A stretch of 37,179 nucleotides of DNA, from assembly GCA_947303625.1 (NCBI GenBank), contig CAMYYV010000015.1, forward strand, positions 1 through 37,179, in the 5' to 3' direction. Of the stretch, positions 1-9,018 are shown piece after piece. Numbering within the stretch: position 1 is the stretch's first letter; the number at the start of each line of letters is the position of its first letter. The notes beneath the pieces were generated by a model, which did not search any database, was not told where the DNA came from, and saw nothing but the letters and a program-made list of their open reading frames with translations. Origin of the DNA: an uncultured Bacteroidales bacterium (GTDB lineage: Bacteria; Bacteroidota; Bacteroidia; Bacteroidales; F082). Both the position numbers and the translations under genes were made by a program.

Positions 1-665
1 ACGAAGTGAACCCGATGATGGGTCTGCGTGGCGTCCGCCTCGGCATCGTCTATCCCGAGATCACCGAGACCCAGTTCCGCGCCCTGTTCCAGGCCACCGC
101 TGAACTGATGACCGAAGGCTTCGACCCGCGTCTGGAAATCATGGTTCCTTTGACCATCAACGTCGAAGAGCTTATGCACCAGAAGGCTATCGCCGACCGT
201 GTGCAAGCTGAAATCGAGGCTAAGTTCAACGTGAAGATCAGCTACCTCTATGGTACCATGATCGAGATCCCGAGAGCCACCCTCGTGGCCGACAAGATCG
301 CCAGCGTGGCCCAGTTCTTCAGCTTCGGCACCAACGACCTCACCCAGATGACCTTCGGCTTCAGCCGCGACGACGTCAACGCCATCGTGAAGGACTACAT
401 CGAAGAGAAGATCATCCCTGCCGACCCGTTCAACACCCTCGACCAAGAAGGTGTCGGTCAGCTGGTGCGCCTCGGTGTGGAACGTGGCCGTAGCCAGCGC
501 GCCAACCTGAAGTGTGGCGTGTGCGGTGAACACGGCGGCGATCCCGAATCCGTGAAATTCTTCTACAAGACTGGCATGACTTACGTCAGCTGCTCGCCGT
601 TCCGCGTCCCCGTGGCACGTCTGGCCGCAGCACAAGCTGCCATCAAAGAAGAACGCAGCAAGTAA
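1..665 (+). CDS. ppdK: Pyruvate phosphate dikinase, C-terminal part (5' end outside window)
   Basis: This is the C-terminal ~220 residues of a PEP-utilising enzyme. PPDK interconverts pyruvate + ATP + Pi and PEP + AMP + PPi in the cytoplasm. The reading frame is open to the left edge and starts in the conserved EVNPMMGLRG stretch, so the real start lies upstream. Further family motifs follow: FFSFGTNDLTQMTFGFSRDD, and CGVCGEHGGDP, which carries the catalytic cysteine of the PEP/pyruvate domain. The spacing and the ending shortly after the SCSPFRVPVARLAAAQAA segment fit PPDK better than PEP synthase or PTS enzyme I. The gene ends in TAA and is followed by a strong terminator, so it is the last gene of its unit. 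Confidence 0.95.
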   Translation, partial: EVNPMMGLRGVRLGIVYPEITETQFRALFQATAELMTEGFDPRLEIMVPLTINVEELMHQKAIADRVQAEIEAKFNVKISYLYGTMIEIPRATLVADKIASVAQFFSFGTNDLTQMTFGFSRDDVNAIVKDYIEEKIIPADPFNTLDQEGVGQLVRLGVERGRSQRANLKCGVCGEHGGDPESVKFFYKTGMTYVSCSPFRVPVARLAAAQAAIKEERSK

Positions 666-702
666 TTTTGGATTGAATATTTAAAATTCAAAATTCAAAG
701 AT

Positions 703-739
703 TGAGAGCCTCCTGTAGCGGGGGCTCTCATTTTTTTTT
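703..739 (+). terminator. Rho-independent terminator after ppdK
   Basis: TGAGAGCC (703-710) pairs perfectly with GGCTCTCA (723-730) around a 12-nt loop. A run of nine T (731-739) follows directly. Confidence 0.9.
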
Positions 740-769
740 GTAGAAAAACACAAAAAAATCGGAATTTTC

Positions 770-799
770 TTGACTTAAGCGTTTTTTTTACTATCTTTG
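770..799 (+). promoter_or_regulatory. Bacteroidota-type promoter of the first C10 protease
   Basis: The -7 box TATCTTTG (792-799) fits TAnnTTTG, and a -33 TTG lies at 770-772 with 19 bp between them. The start codon at 837 gives a leader of about 30-35 nt. Confidence 0.7.
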
Positions 800-836
800 T
801 CGCCAGAATAGCACATTAAACCAAAAATTTAATACC

Positions 837-2450
837 ATGAAAAAGCTCATCGTTATAGCATTATTGATGCTTTCGACCTCGCTCAATGCTCAAGTGAGGA
901 TCGGGGAAAAAGATGCGCTTTCGACCGCCAAGCGCTTCTTGAATGAAAACGCAAAAGGGCCAGTGTCAGCACCGGCCTTACACGAGGTGGTCAACAGCAG
1001 GCTCACAGGTGAGCCCAACCTGTTCATGTTCTCAATCGAGCCAAAAGGCTTCGTCATCGTGGCAGCCAACGACGAGGTGGTTGCCTATTCCTTTACCTCT
1101 AACCTCCCTGATAGTGGCATGGCCGCCTTCGACTATTGGCTCGACACCTACAACAATCGCACGGACTATCTCATCGAGCATCACGAACGTGCTGCCAAGG
1201 AAACGAGACTCACGCAGGAGGTGGAACCCTTGCTGACATCATGCTGGGGTCAGGGCTGTTTCCACAACGAGGCCTGCCCTGCCGACCTTGAAGGCCCTTG
1301 CGGGCATGCCTCGGCGGGCTGTGTGGCCGTGGCCATGGCACAAATCATGTACTTTCACAAGTATCCCGCAATGGGCTACCAATCGATATCCTATTCCAGC
1401 TGGCAATACGGCCATCTGTCAGCCGACTTCAGCAGTACCATCTACCAATGGGAGCGAATGGTCGACACGTTGCACGAAAGCAACCCTGCCGTCGCCACAC
1501 TGATCTATCACTGCGGCCTCAGTGTATCCATGATCTACGGCGCCAACATGAGCGTGGCCAGCAGCGCTGATGCTGCCAATGCCTTTTGCCACTATTTCCT
1601 CTATCCCGACACCGAGCTGACGCGCAGAAAAAACGTCGACGACACAGAATGGACGGAGATGGTCAAGAAAGACCTCGAGGCGCATCTTCCGCTGTATTAT
1701 GCCGGAGGATCCGCTCTGGGCCGACATGCCTTCGTTTGCGACGGCTACGATGCCCATGGGCTATTCCACTTCAACTTCGGCTGGGACGGCGTGGCCGACG
1801 GCTATTACAGCATCGACGACCCGTCGGGATTCTCCGATAGCCAGATGATCATCCACGTGTCGCCCTACATGCCTATCATCAATATGGAGACAGCAATCTG
1901 TGAAGGTAACAGCTATTACTTCTTTGGCTCGATACTCAATGAAGCTGGGCACTACTCCCTCATCCACAACAAGAAAGACTACGAGCTCGACTTGACTATG
2001 GTACCGCTACCCGAGACCCGCTGCACGCACGATACCATCATTGACTATGGCTCCTCCATCCAACTCACTGCCACAGGAGCCGACACCTATCTCTGGTCGA
2101 CGGGCGACACCACGGCCACTATCACCGTAGCACCTGAGAAAGAAACCACCTATATCGTCACGGGATACTCAAGCAACGGCTGTTCGTCCGACGCAAGAGT
2201 CAAAGTACGCATTGACACCACGAAGAAACTGTTGCTCTACCCTAACCCTGCCGGCACCGCAACCACGGTCAACATGCATGAAATCGACGAGGTGTCGCTC
2301 TACGACCTGTTTGGTAAGCGTGTGGTCCACGTCGACGCCCATCGGCACGCTGTGCAATTGGACCTCAACGACATCCCCAATGGTGTTTATATCGTAGAGG
2401 TGAAACAACTGAAGAACTGTTATTACGACAAACTCGTCGTCTGCCACTGA
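837..2450 (+). CDS. Secreted C10-family cysteine protease with T9SS sorting domain
   Basis: This 537-residue protein starts with a Sec signal peptide (about residues 1-18, ending SLNAQ). A Spi-type propeptide/inhibitor region covers about 20-120, and the peptidase C10 (streptopain/interpain) domain about 130-342. The catalytic cysteine is Cys162 in AGCVAVAMAQIM. The catalytic histidine is His297 in GRHAFVCDGYD, and the FNFGWDG motif follows. Residues 353-387 hold one CEGxxYYFFG-type repeat, and 395-460 an Ig-like GADTYLWSTGD module. The C-terminus (about 465-537, LLYPNPAG...) is a T9SS type A sorting domain, so the mature enzyme should be exported through the outer membrane. Relatives include interpain and streptopain, which are host-protein-degrading enzymes. 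The substrate here is unknown. A similar gene follows directly. Confidence 0.93.
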   Translation: MKKLIVIALLMLSTSLNAQVRIGEKDALSTAKRFLNENAKGPVSAPALHEVVNSRLTGEPNLFMFSIEPKGFVIVAANDEVVAYSFTSNLPDSGMAAFDYWLDTYNNRTDYLIEHHERAAKETRLTQEVEPLLTSCWGQGCFHNEACPADLEGPCGHASAGCVAVAMAQIMYFHKYPAMGYQSISYSSWQYGHLSADFSSTIYQWERMVDTLHESNPAVATLIYHCGLSVSMIYGANMSVASSADAANAFCHYFLYPDTELTRRKNVDDTEWTEMVKKDLEAHLPLYYAGGSALGRHAFVCDGYDAHGLFHFNFGWDGVADGYYSIDDPSGFSDSQMIIHVSPYMPIINMETAICEGNSYYFFGSILNEAGHYSLIHNKKDYELDLTMVPLPETRCTHDTIIDYGSSIQLTATGADTYLWSTGDTTATITVAPEKETTYIVTGYSSNGCSSDARVKVRIDTTKKLLLYPNPAGTATTVNMHEIDEVSLYDLFGKRVVHVDAHRHAVQLDLNDIPNGVYIVEVKQLKNCYYDKLVVCH

Positions 2451-2479
2451 CCTGTAGAGGCGCTTGGATCAAATTTTTC

Positions 2480-2487
2480 TATCTTTG
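2480..2487 (+). promoter_or_regulatory. -7 box close to the second C10 protease start
   Basis: TATCTTTG ends nine bases before the ATG at 2497, so a transcript from it would have almost no leader. A TTG at 2464-2466 is only 13 bp upstream, closer than the usual ~19 bp, so the -33 element is weak or absent. Read-through from the gene upstream is the alternative. Confidence 0.45.
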
Positions 2488-2496
2488 CTGATTGTA

Positions 2497-5400
2497 ATGA
2501 AGAAGACTCTCGTCATAGTATTCCTCTTTCTTACCATACAGCTCCAAGCACAAGTACGAATTGGTGAAAAAGAAGCTTTGTCGACCGCTGAGCTCTTTCT
2601 GCGACAAAACGCAAAGCAGCAAAACCCTGTCCTCTCGTTAAACGAAATCGTTTACAGCCCGACAACGCCTCAACCCAACCTGTTCGTGTTCTCGATAGAA
2701 CCTCAAGGCTTTGTCATTGTCACGGCGATGAACGAGGTGTTAGCCTACTCCCTGACTTCGACCATGCCGAAAACAGGAGGTCTCCCCGACCCTATCGCCT
2801 ATTGGTTAGAGCTTTACAACGAGCAGACGGATTTTGTCGCGATGCATCCCGACCAAGTCCGAAAGCCTTTGAAAGGGATGCAATCGGTTGGGCCGCTGCT
2901 AACCTCTGTCTGGGGCCAGGGATGCTACCACAACGCATTGTGTCCACAAGAGTCGTCAGGACCATGTCATCATGTCGAGGCAGGCTGCGTGGCCATCGCG
3001 ATGGCTCAAATCATGTATTATCATAAGGAGCCCATCAAAGGCATCGGCTCTATGACCTATTCATGTTCACCCTACGGCATCCTGTCAGCTGATTTCGGTG
3101 CCACCACCTATCAATGGGATGACATGGTCGACACGGTAAACCAAAACAACTATTCTTCCGTTGCGCAGCTGATTAAACATTGCGGTATCAGTGTGCAGAT
3201 GAACTATGGCGCCCATTCGAGTTATAGCAGCAGCACAAAAGCCGTTGAGGCTTTCCGTTACTTCTTTTCCTACCCTACTGCAACACTATCACAAAGAACC
3301 TATTACAGCGATGAGGAATGGTTAAGCCTCATCAAGGAAGACCTTGACAGACATCTTCCTGTTTACTATTCGGGGACCTCCTCGCTCGGCAAACACGCCT
3401 TCGTTTGTGACGGTTATGATGACAATGGGCTGTTTCATTTCAACTTCGGCTGGGACGGTGTTGCCGATGGTTTCTACTCCATAGACAATCCATACGGTTT
3501 TTCGGTCCTGCAAACTTGTATTCACAGCATCATCCCTGCTGCCGACATCCCCATTCACAGCGACAGCCATGGCATCATCTACGTGACTCCAGACGGCGAC
3601 GGCGACGGCTCGTCATGGGAGGAAGCAACCAGCGACATACAGGCAGCCATCTATAAATCACATGCGAGTTCCGATGTCATTTGGGTCAAAGAAGGCTCCT
3701 ATATTGGAGAGCCTATCCAAGGATATGCCTATAATATGTTCGGAAATTGCCGGCTTTATGGAGGATTCATAGGCGACGAACCATACGACTACGACCTTTC
3801 TTTAAGAGATTTTGAAACCCATCCCAGCATCCTTGACGGCAACCATTCACATGGCATTTTCAACGTGCAAAATGCCGTCAACCGCGTCATCATAGACGGC
3901 TTCACCATCCAAAACTGCCACGCCCAAAATGGTGGCATCTTAGTGAAATGCCTGGCACACATCAAAAACTGCAAGTTCCGAGACAACTATTCTAAAAGTA
4001 GTGGTGGTGGCCTTTCGCAGCAATCGCCCTATTCGGAGAGAGTGATTATTGAAGACTGTGAATTCGTCGGGAACGAAGCAAAATATTACGGAGGAGGCCT
4101 CTATGATCAAGGAAATACAAAATGCTTCCATTGCCGGTTTAGCGACAATCTCGCTCAAATGGACGGAGGTGGTATCCATTGCAGATCATACGAGACCCCA
4201 AGTCAGTATTACAGCTGCATCATCAGCAACAACAGGGCAAGAAACGGAGGTGGGGTGTCCACCATCAATCAAGGAGCCACATTCTGGAGTTGCCTCATCT
4301 GCAACAACACTGCTGAAACAGGAGGCGGCTGCCATCTGGAAGACAGCACCAAGCTACTCAACTGCACCATCGTCAAAAACGAGGCGCAGGATGATTATGG
4401 AGGCGTCTACATCACCGCATCATCGCCACGGATACAGAACTGTATCGTCTGGGGCAATGTCAGCGAAGGCGATAAGCCACAAATCGGGCCAGTGGGCACC
4501 TATTCCCATTGTGCCATTCAGAACAACCAACGGGTGGGAGAACAAAACTACAAAGCAGCGAACGACAACGACGGCGGCTCGCCAAAGTTCTATGTAAGAT
4601 TCCAAGACCCCAATACGGAGGCCGGCTATATGGGACAAGGAGGCGACTGGCGGCTACAATCCAACAGCCTTTGCATCAACAGAGGAACCAACTTCGCCGA
4701 ACAATCTTCGGCTGATTTGGACGGCAACTCTCGACGTCAACATGAGATTGTCGACCTTGGCGCCTACGAATCAAATACCGCCGTAACTTTTGTCATGGCA
4801 AACTTATGCGAAGACGGAGCCTACTATTATCAAGACTCACTTCTCAATGCATTGGGGATATACACCTCCTTACATGGCGGTCAACCTTGCGACAGCCTCA
4901 CCGTCATACAGATGCAGGATCCTCCATCCACCGAGGTTATCCTCACGGAAGAAATCTGCGAAAACGAGACGTACGATTTCTTTGGCACGCTCATCACTGA
5001 GCCCGGGCAATACACGGCCATCGAGCAATGCGTCACTTATAGGCTTCGCTTGACGACCAAACCGATAGAGACCATCACCATGGAAAAAGAAATCTGTGCG
5101 GGCGACACTTACGATTTCTTCGGAGAGACACTTTTCGAAGAGGGCCACTACTCTACCATTTACGATTGCAAAGCATACGAGCTTGACCTAACCATCAGCC
5201 CAACTCCTCTGACTTTTATGTCGTTGAACGAGGAGATATGCGAAGGCGATACCTACGTTTTCTTTGACAAGACCCTTCACTATGGCGGCCATTACAGCAC
5301 CACCGTCGACTGCATCAAATACGACCTTGAATTGAGCGTCCTGACACGTCCTCCACTTCGAGTCTGCAACGACACCATCATCGAATACGGGAATCCCGTT

Positions 5401-5793
5401 CAGCTGACCGCTTCCGGAGCCGATGCCTATCTTTGGTCCACTGGCGAGAACACCGCAAGCATCATCGTCTCCCCAACAAAAGACGAAACATATTATGTCG
5501 AAGGCTTTGCCCTCAATGGATGCAGCAAAAAAGCCTCCATCACCGTGCAAGTAAAAGAAAAAAACGATGGAATGATATTATTCCCCAATCCAGCTAGCGA
5601 AAAAGTCACTGTCAATTGTGCAATCATTGACGAAGTAGACGTGTTCAACCTATATGGCGACCACGTTGCCCATGCGGATGCGAATCGCGAAGCCGTTGAG
5701 TTGGACGTCAGCCAGTTCGCTGATGGGATTTACATCATACAGGTAAGACAAATGAAGAACCTTTACTACGAAAAGCTGATCATCGTACATTGA
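2497..5793 (+). CDS. Secreted C10 protease fused to a beta-helix region, T9SS cargo
   Basis: The chosen start is ATG 2497, which gives a clean signal peptide (MKKTLVIVFLFLTIQLQAQ). The TTG at 2464 would put hydrophilic residues in front of it. The protein has 1098 residues. The order is signal (1-19), Spi-type propeptide (20-125), C10 domain (about 135-345; Cys164 in EAGCVAIAMAQIM, His300 in GKHAFVCDGYD), and right-handed parallel beta-helix (about 360-760). The beta-helix starts at IIYVTPDGDGDGSSWEEATS and has repeated GGG turns and xCxF rungs. Three or four CENETYDFFG-type repeats (about 770-950), an Ig-like module and a type A T9SS domain (about 1025-1098) follow. Compared with the preceding gene, about 560 residues are inserted between the peptidase and the tail. 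The beta-helix could bind or cut glycans, but no lyase site is recognisable. The gene ends 14 bases inside the convergent helicase gene. Confidence 0.9.
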   Translation: MKKTLVIVFLFLTIQLQAQVRIGEKEALSTAELFLRQNAKQQNPVLSLNEIVYSPTTPQPNLFVFSIEPQGFVIVTAMNEVLAYSLTSTMPKTGGLPDPIAYWLELYNEQTDFVAMHPDQVRKPLKGMQSVGPLLTSVWGQGCYHNALCPQESSGPCHHVEAGCVAIAMAQIMYYHKEPIKGIGSMTYSCSPYGILSADFGATTYQWDDMVDTVNQNNYSSVAQLIKHCGISVQMNYGAHSSYSSSTKAVEAFRYFFSYPTATLSQRTYYSDEEWLSLIKEDLDRHLPVYYSGTSSLGKHAFVCDGYDDNGLFHFNFGWDGVADGFYSIDNPYGFSVLQTCIHSIIPAADIPIHSDSHGIIYVTPDGDGDGSSWEEATSDIQAAIYKSHASSDVIWVKEGSYIGEPIQGYAYNMFGNCRLYGGFIGDEPYDYDLSLRDFETHPSILDGNHSHGIFNVQNAVNRVIIDGFTIQNCHAQNGGILVKCLAHIKNCKFRDNYSKSSGGGLSQQSPYSERVIIEDCEFVGNEAKYYGGGLYDQGNTKCFHCRFSDNLAQMDGGGIHCRSYETPSQYYSCIISNNRARNGGGVSTINQGATFWSCLICNNTAETGGGCHLEDSTKLLNCTIVKNEAQDDYGGVYITASSPRIQNCIVWGNVSEGDKPQIGPVGTYSHCAIQNNQRVGEQNYKAANDNDGGSPKFYVRFQDPNTEAGYMGQGGDWRLQSNSLCINRGTNFAEQSSADLDGNSRRQHEIVDLGAYESNTAVTFVMANLCEDGAYYYQDSLLNALGIYTSLHGGQPCDSLTVIQMQDPPSTEVILTEEICENETYDFFGTLITEPGQYTAIEQCVTYRLRLTTKPIETITMEKEICAGDTYDFFGETLFEEGHYSTIYDCKAYELDLTISPTPLTFMSLNEEICEGDTYVFFDKTLHYGGHYSTTVDCIKYDLELSVLTRPPLRVCNDTIIEYGNPVQLTASGADAYLWSTGENTASIIVSPTKDETYYVEGFALNGCSKKASITVQVKEKNDGMILFPNPASEKVTVNCAIIDEVDVFNLYGDHVAHADANREAVELDVSQFADGIYIIQVRQMKNLYYEKLIIVH

Positions 5794-8700
5794 CACTCAC
5801 AGGCTCAACCTCAACGGTATCCTCAGTCAAATATACCAAAAACGCCCTGATTTCCTTGTCGGTCATCTCCCTCAAAGCATTGGCGTAAGTCAGCACCTGC
5901 TTGTGATATTCGACGCTCTTTTTGCCAGTCTTATAGTCAATCAAATAGATGGCCTCGGGTAGCTCGGCATAGCGGTCCAAGCGGATTACTTTGCCCTTGT
6001 AGAGGATCTCACTTTCCGTCTTCACCCTGGCATGAAGGCTGAAAGCCTCAGCAATCAGCACGTTCTGCGTCATCTCCATGAACCTGTCGCGAATCCACTG
6101 GGCCGTCTCCGTGTCGACTGTGCCGTCGGCAAGATAAGGCTTCAAGACGGCATCGAGGTCTTTCAGATAGCGCACCTTCGACAAGATTTCATGCACCCGT
6201 TCGCCCCACTCGCGCGGCTGCAAGCGCCCACTCTGCGAACGCCATAAGCTGGTCGGCTCAGCGTCGACATCAATACGAGAGAACCAGTCCTCAGAGGCGG
6301 AATCAGTCATGTCGGCCACCTTGTCTTCCGGGATTTTCTCCTTAGGCTTGCTGAAACACGGATCACCAAAACGATACACCAAAGCCTCATCGCATGCCAC
6401 TTGATGGTTTTCTCTGTCTTTCAGAAAATCACGAATGATATTAGGCTTGTCGGGCTTGGTCTGCTTGGCGATGACATAGAGGCGCTGCACGGCACGGGTG
6501 AAGGCCACATAGAGCAGGTTAAGATTGTCCAATCGGTTGCTCTCCTTCTCCTTATCAAACCTTTCCTTAGCCCTGCCGCCCATGCTCTCAGCGGTTTTGT
6601 CTAGTTTAAACAGCACTCTGTCCAAGTGAGGGATGGCATCATATTCCAAGTCGACATCGGGTCGTAGCCATTCCTCGGCAGCCTTGCTATTATTGAGTCT
6701 CTCGTCCAAGTCGATGATGGCGTCAGGATAAATGACCACAGGAAACTCCAAGCCCTTTGACTTGTGTATCGTCATGATCTTCACCGCGTTGCCACTCACC
6801 GACATCACGGAAAGTTTATCCTTCTTGGTGTCCCAATAGGTTAGAAAATCAGCAATGCCTTCTTTGATTCCGGATTGGGCTTTGAAGACCTCTTCCATGA
6901 AATAGTTCAAGAAAGAATCGCGGATGCTGTCGAGCCCATAGAGTCGGATCAATGTCGAGCAAAGGTCGTAGACACATGTGGCCTTCGACAGTGTTTCGTT
7001 CAGCAACCCAGCCTCGCCAATGCACATCACCGTCTCGATGGCCTCCTCGCCCTTAGCGACGGCCTTGACCTTATCAAACCAGTCGCTTATGTCGCCATCA
7101 AATTCAGGTTGCTGTGTCAACTTCCAATAGTTCAACACATTGGCGACATTCGTCTCAATGTTATCACCCATCAAATAACGCAACGTACTGACAAGTAGCT
7201 GAACCCTGTCGGACGACTGCAGCAATATCGAGTCTTGGGAAATGACAGGGATGTCTTTCCCATTCAGATAATTGGCGATTCTTGACCCCAGTTTTTTATC
7301 GCGGGTAAGCACGGCGATGTCCTCAAAACGGTATCCTTTCTGGTCGACGAGTTCCCGAACGATGGCCTCTATCCTCGTTTGACAGTAATCAGACTGTTTT
7401 TCAGCCTCATAAAGCTCTACTTGGACCAAGCCTTCATCAGTTTTGTCTTTCTTTTGAAAGATGCTCGCGCCCTCATCGGTACCGGGTTTCTCGTCCACAT
7501 ATACCTTTCGCAACTTCTCCGACAAATAAAGATAAGCTCCTTCGAAGAAGTGGTTGTTGAAGTCGACCACCTGGGCAAACGAACGATAGTTGGTGCCGAG
7601 ATTCTGAAAGAGGTAGTTGTCCTTCAGTTTCTGCTCAAACAACTGGAAAGTAGCCTTACTTTCAGCATCCTGAGGCTTTTCGTAAATCTCAGGTAAACTT
7701 GCGATTTGTTCCACCTCGCCGCTGCGAAAACGATAGATCGATTGCTTGCCGTCTCCCACCACCATGCTCAAGTTGCCTGACGACAAGCCATTGTCGACCA
7801 GCGGCAGCAGGTTTTGCCACTGCAAGATAGAGGTATCCTGAAACTCGTCAACGAAGACATGACGGAATTGCTCGCCAAGGCGCTCATACACAAAGGGCAC
7901 TGAAAAGTCGCCCATCACCGAATTGAGCAGTTTGTTAAACTCGGAGATATGGACCACTTCCTCTTCTGAGGCCAGTTGTTTAAACTCGATGCGAATCTGG
8001 GTACGCAATGCATAGAGATACAAAAGATTGAGTTGCGACTTGAAAAACAAGTACTTGCCGCATTCCGCTTGATAAAACACTTCCAAGGGTGCAAGGACCT
8101 GATGCAAAGCATCCTCAGCATCAATCCTTGAAACGTCGCTCAAACATTTGTGATTCGAGATGGCAGTATGAAAATAGCTGTTGGGCTGCCCATATTCTTT
8201 GCGTTCCAACTTGCCTATAAACGACGCCACGCCTGATTTCTTTTGCCAATAGTCGTTGACGGTAAGGCCATAACGAGCTTCGACGGCTCTAAAATCATCC
8301 ACGAAGGTCTTAATCTTTTGCTCGAAATTGCGCACTTTATCGTACAGGAAGACAATCGTTTCCTGATATTGTATATCATCTTGGATAAAGTTTTTCTCGT
8401 CTTTTTGGTAGGCTTTCTCGGTCATCAGTTTGGTGATGAACTCAGCGAGCTGGCTTTGGACATCTGTTGAACGTTGGTTGTCAAACTGATTGTTGCTGAA
8501 GTCAACAAGGAGTTGCGTGAGATATTTATCTCCAACGCCGATCCTCAAGCCAAGTTTTTCGGTAATGGCTTCGGCCATCTCTTCGGTGTCGATGCTGACG
8601 GAGTATTGGCTCGGCAGGCCTAAGTCGTGGGCAAACGAGCGCGACAGCTTTTGTACGAAGGCGTCGATGGTACAGACGCAGAAACTACTGTAGTCGTGCA

Positions 8701-9013
8701 TGATCTTGGTCATCAAGCTCTGTGCATTGCGTTTCAGCTCTGCATCGCCGATGCCCAATTCCTGTATCAAAATCGCCTCCATCGACTTAGGCTTGACACT
8801 CGTGCTGTCGATGATTTTGCGAAGCTCCTTTACGATCTTATCCTTCATCTCGTTAGCCGCGGCGTTGGTGAAGGTGATGGCGAGGATATGCTTGTAGTTA
8901 ACCACGGCACGTTCATCTGCAAGGCACAGTTTCAGATACTCTTTGATGAGTGTGAAGGTCTTACCTGAGCCAGCAGAGGCCTGATATACTTTGAAATGAG
9001 CGTCTTTCTGCAT
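5780..9013 (-). CDS. AddA/RecB-like ATP-dependent helicase-nuclease
   Basis: This is a 1077-residue superfamily 1 DNA helicase with a C-terminal PD-(D/E)XK nuclease, the architecture used in double-strand-break end resection. Visible motifs are Walker A ASAGSGKT (Lys18), motif II VFVDEFQDT (about residue 385), motif III DGKQSIYRFR, motif V MTIHKSKGLEFP (about 748) and motif VI LLYVAFTRA (about 836). The nuclease core is LIDYKTGKK (about 1026), followed by HKQVLTYA. ATG at 9013 is preferred. A TTG at 9022 would overlap the preceding tamB-like stop (9019-9021); the ATG leaves a 5-bp gap, so the two genes look cotranscribed. No AddB/RecC partner is visible. The 3' end overlaps the C10 protease gene on the other strand by 14 bp. 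Confidence 0.92.
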   Translation of the reverse strand: MQKDAHFKVYQASAGSGKTFTLIKEYLKLCLADERAVVNYKHILAITFTNAAANEMKDKIVKELRKIIDSTSVKPKSMEAILIQELGIGDAELKRNAQSLMTKIMHDYSSFCVCTIDAFVQKLSRSFAHDLGLPSQYSVSIDTEEMAEAITEKLGLRIGVGDKYLTQLLVDFSNNQFDNQRSTDVQSQLAEFITKLMTEKAYQKDEKNFIQDDIQYQETIVFLYDKVRNFEQKIKTFVDDFRAVEARYGLTVNDYWQKKSGVASFIGKLERKEYGQPNSYFHTAISNHKCLSDVSRIDAEDALHQVLAPLEVFYQAECGKYLFFKSQLNLLYLYALRTQIRIEFKQLASEEEVVHISEFNKLLNSVMGDFSVPFVYERLGEQFRHVFVDEFQDTSILQWQNLLPLVDNGLSSGNLSMVVGDGKQSIYRFRSGEVEQIASLPEIYEKPQDAESKATFQLFEQKLKDNYLFQNLGTNYRSFAQVVDFNNHFFEGAYLYLSEKLRKVYVDEKPGTDEGASIFQKKDKTDEGLVQVELYEAEKQSDYCQTRIEAIVRELVDQKGYRFEDIAVLTRDKKLGSRIANYLNGKDIPVISQDSILLQSSDRVQLLVSTLRYLMGDNIETNVANVLNYWKLTQQPEFDGDISDWFDKVKAVAKGEEAIETVMCIGEAGLLNETLSKATCVYDLCSTLIRLYGLDSIRDSFLNYFMEEVFKAQSGIKEGIADFLTYWDTKKDKLSVMSVSGNAVKIMTIHKSKGLEFPVVIYPDAIIDLDERLNNSKAAEEWLRPDVDLEYDAIPHLDRVLFKLDKTAESMGGRAKERFDKEKESNRLDNLNLLYVAFTRAVQRLYVIAKQTKPDKPNIIRDFLKDRENHQVACDEALVYRFGDPCFSKPKEKIPEDKVADMTDSASEDWFSRIDVDAEPTSLWRSQSGRLQPREWGERVHEILSKVRYLKDLDAVLKPYLADGTVDTETAQWIRDRFMEMTQNVLIAEAFSLHARVKTESEILYKGKVIRLDRYAELPEAIYLIDYKTGKKSVEYHKQVLTYANALREMTDKEIRAFLVYLTEDTVEVEPVSVNVR

Positions 9014-9018
9014 GGATG

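Noticed and set aside
684-700. ATTCAAAATTC-type direct repeats, also at 31776-31812
   Set aside because: Very short, A/T-rich and common between genes in this phylum; no further structure could be supported.
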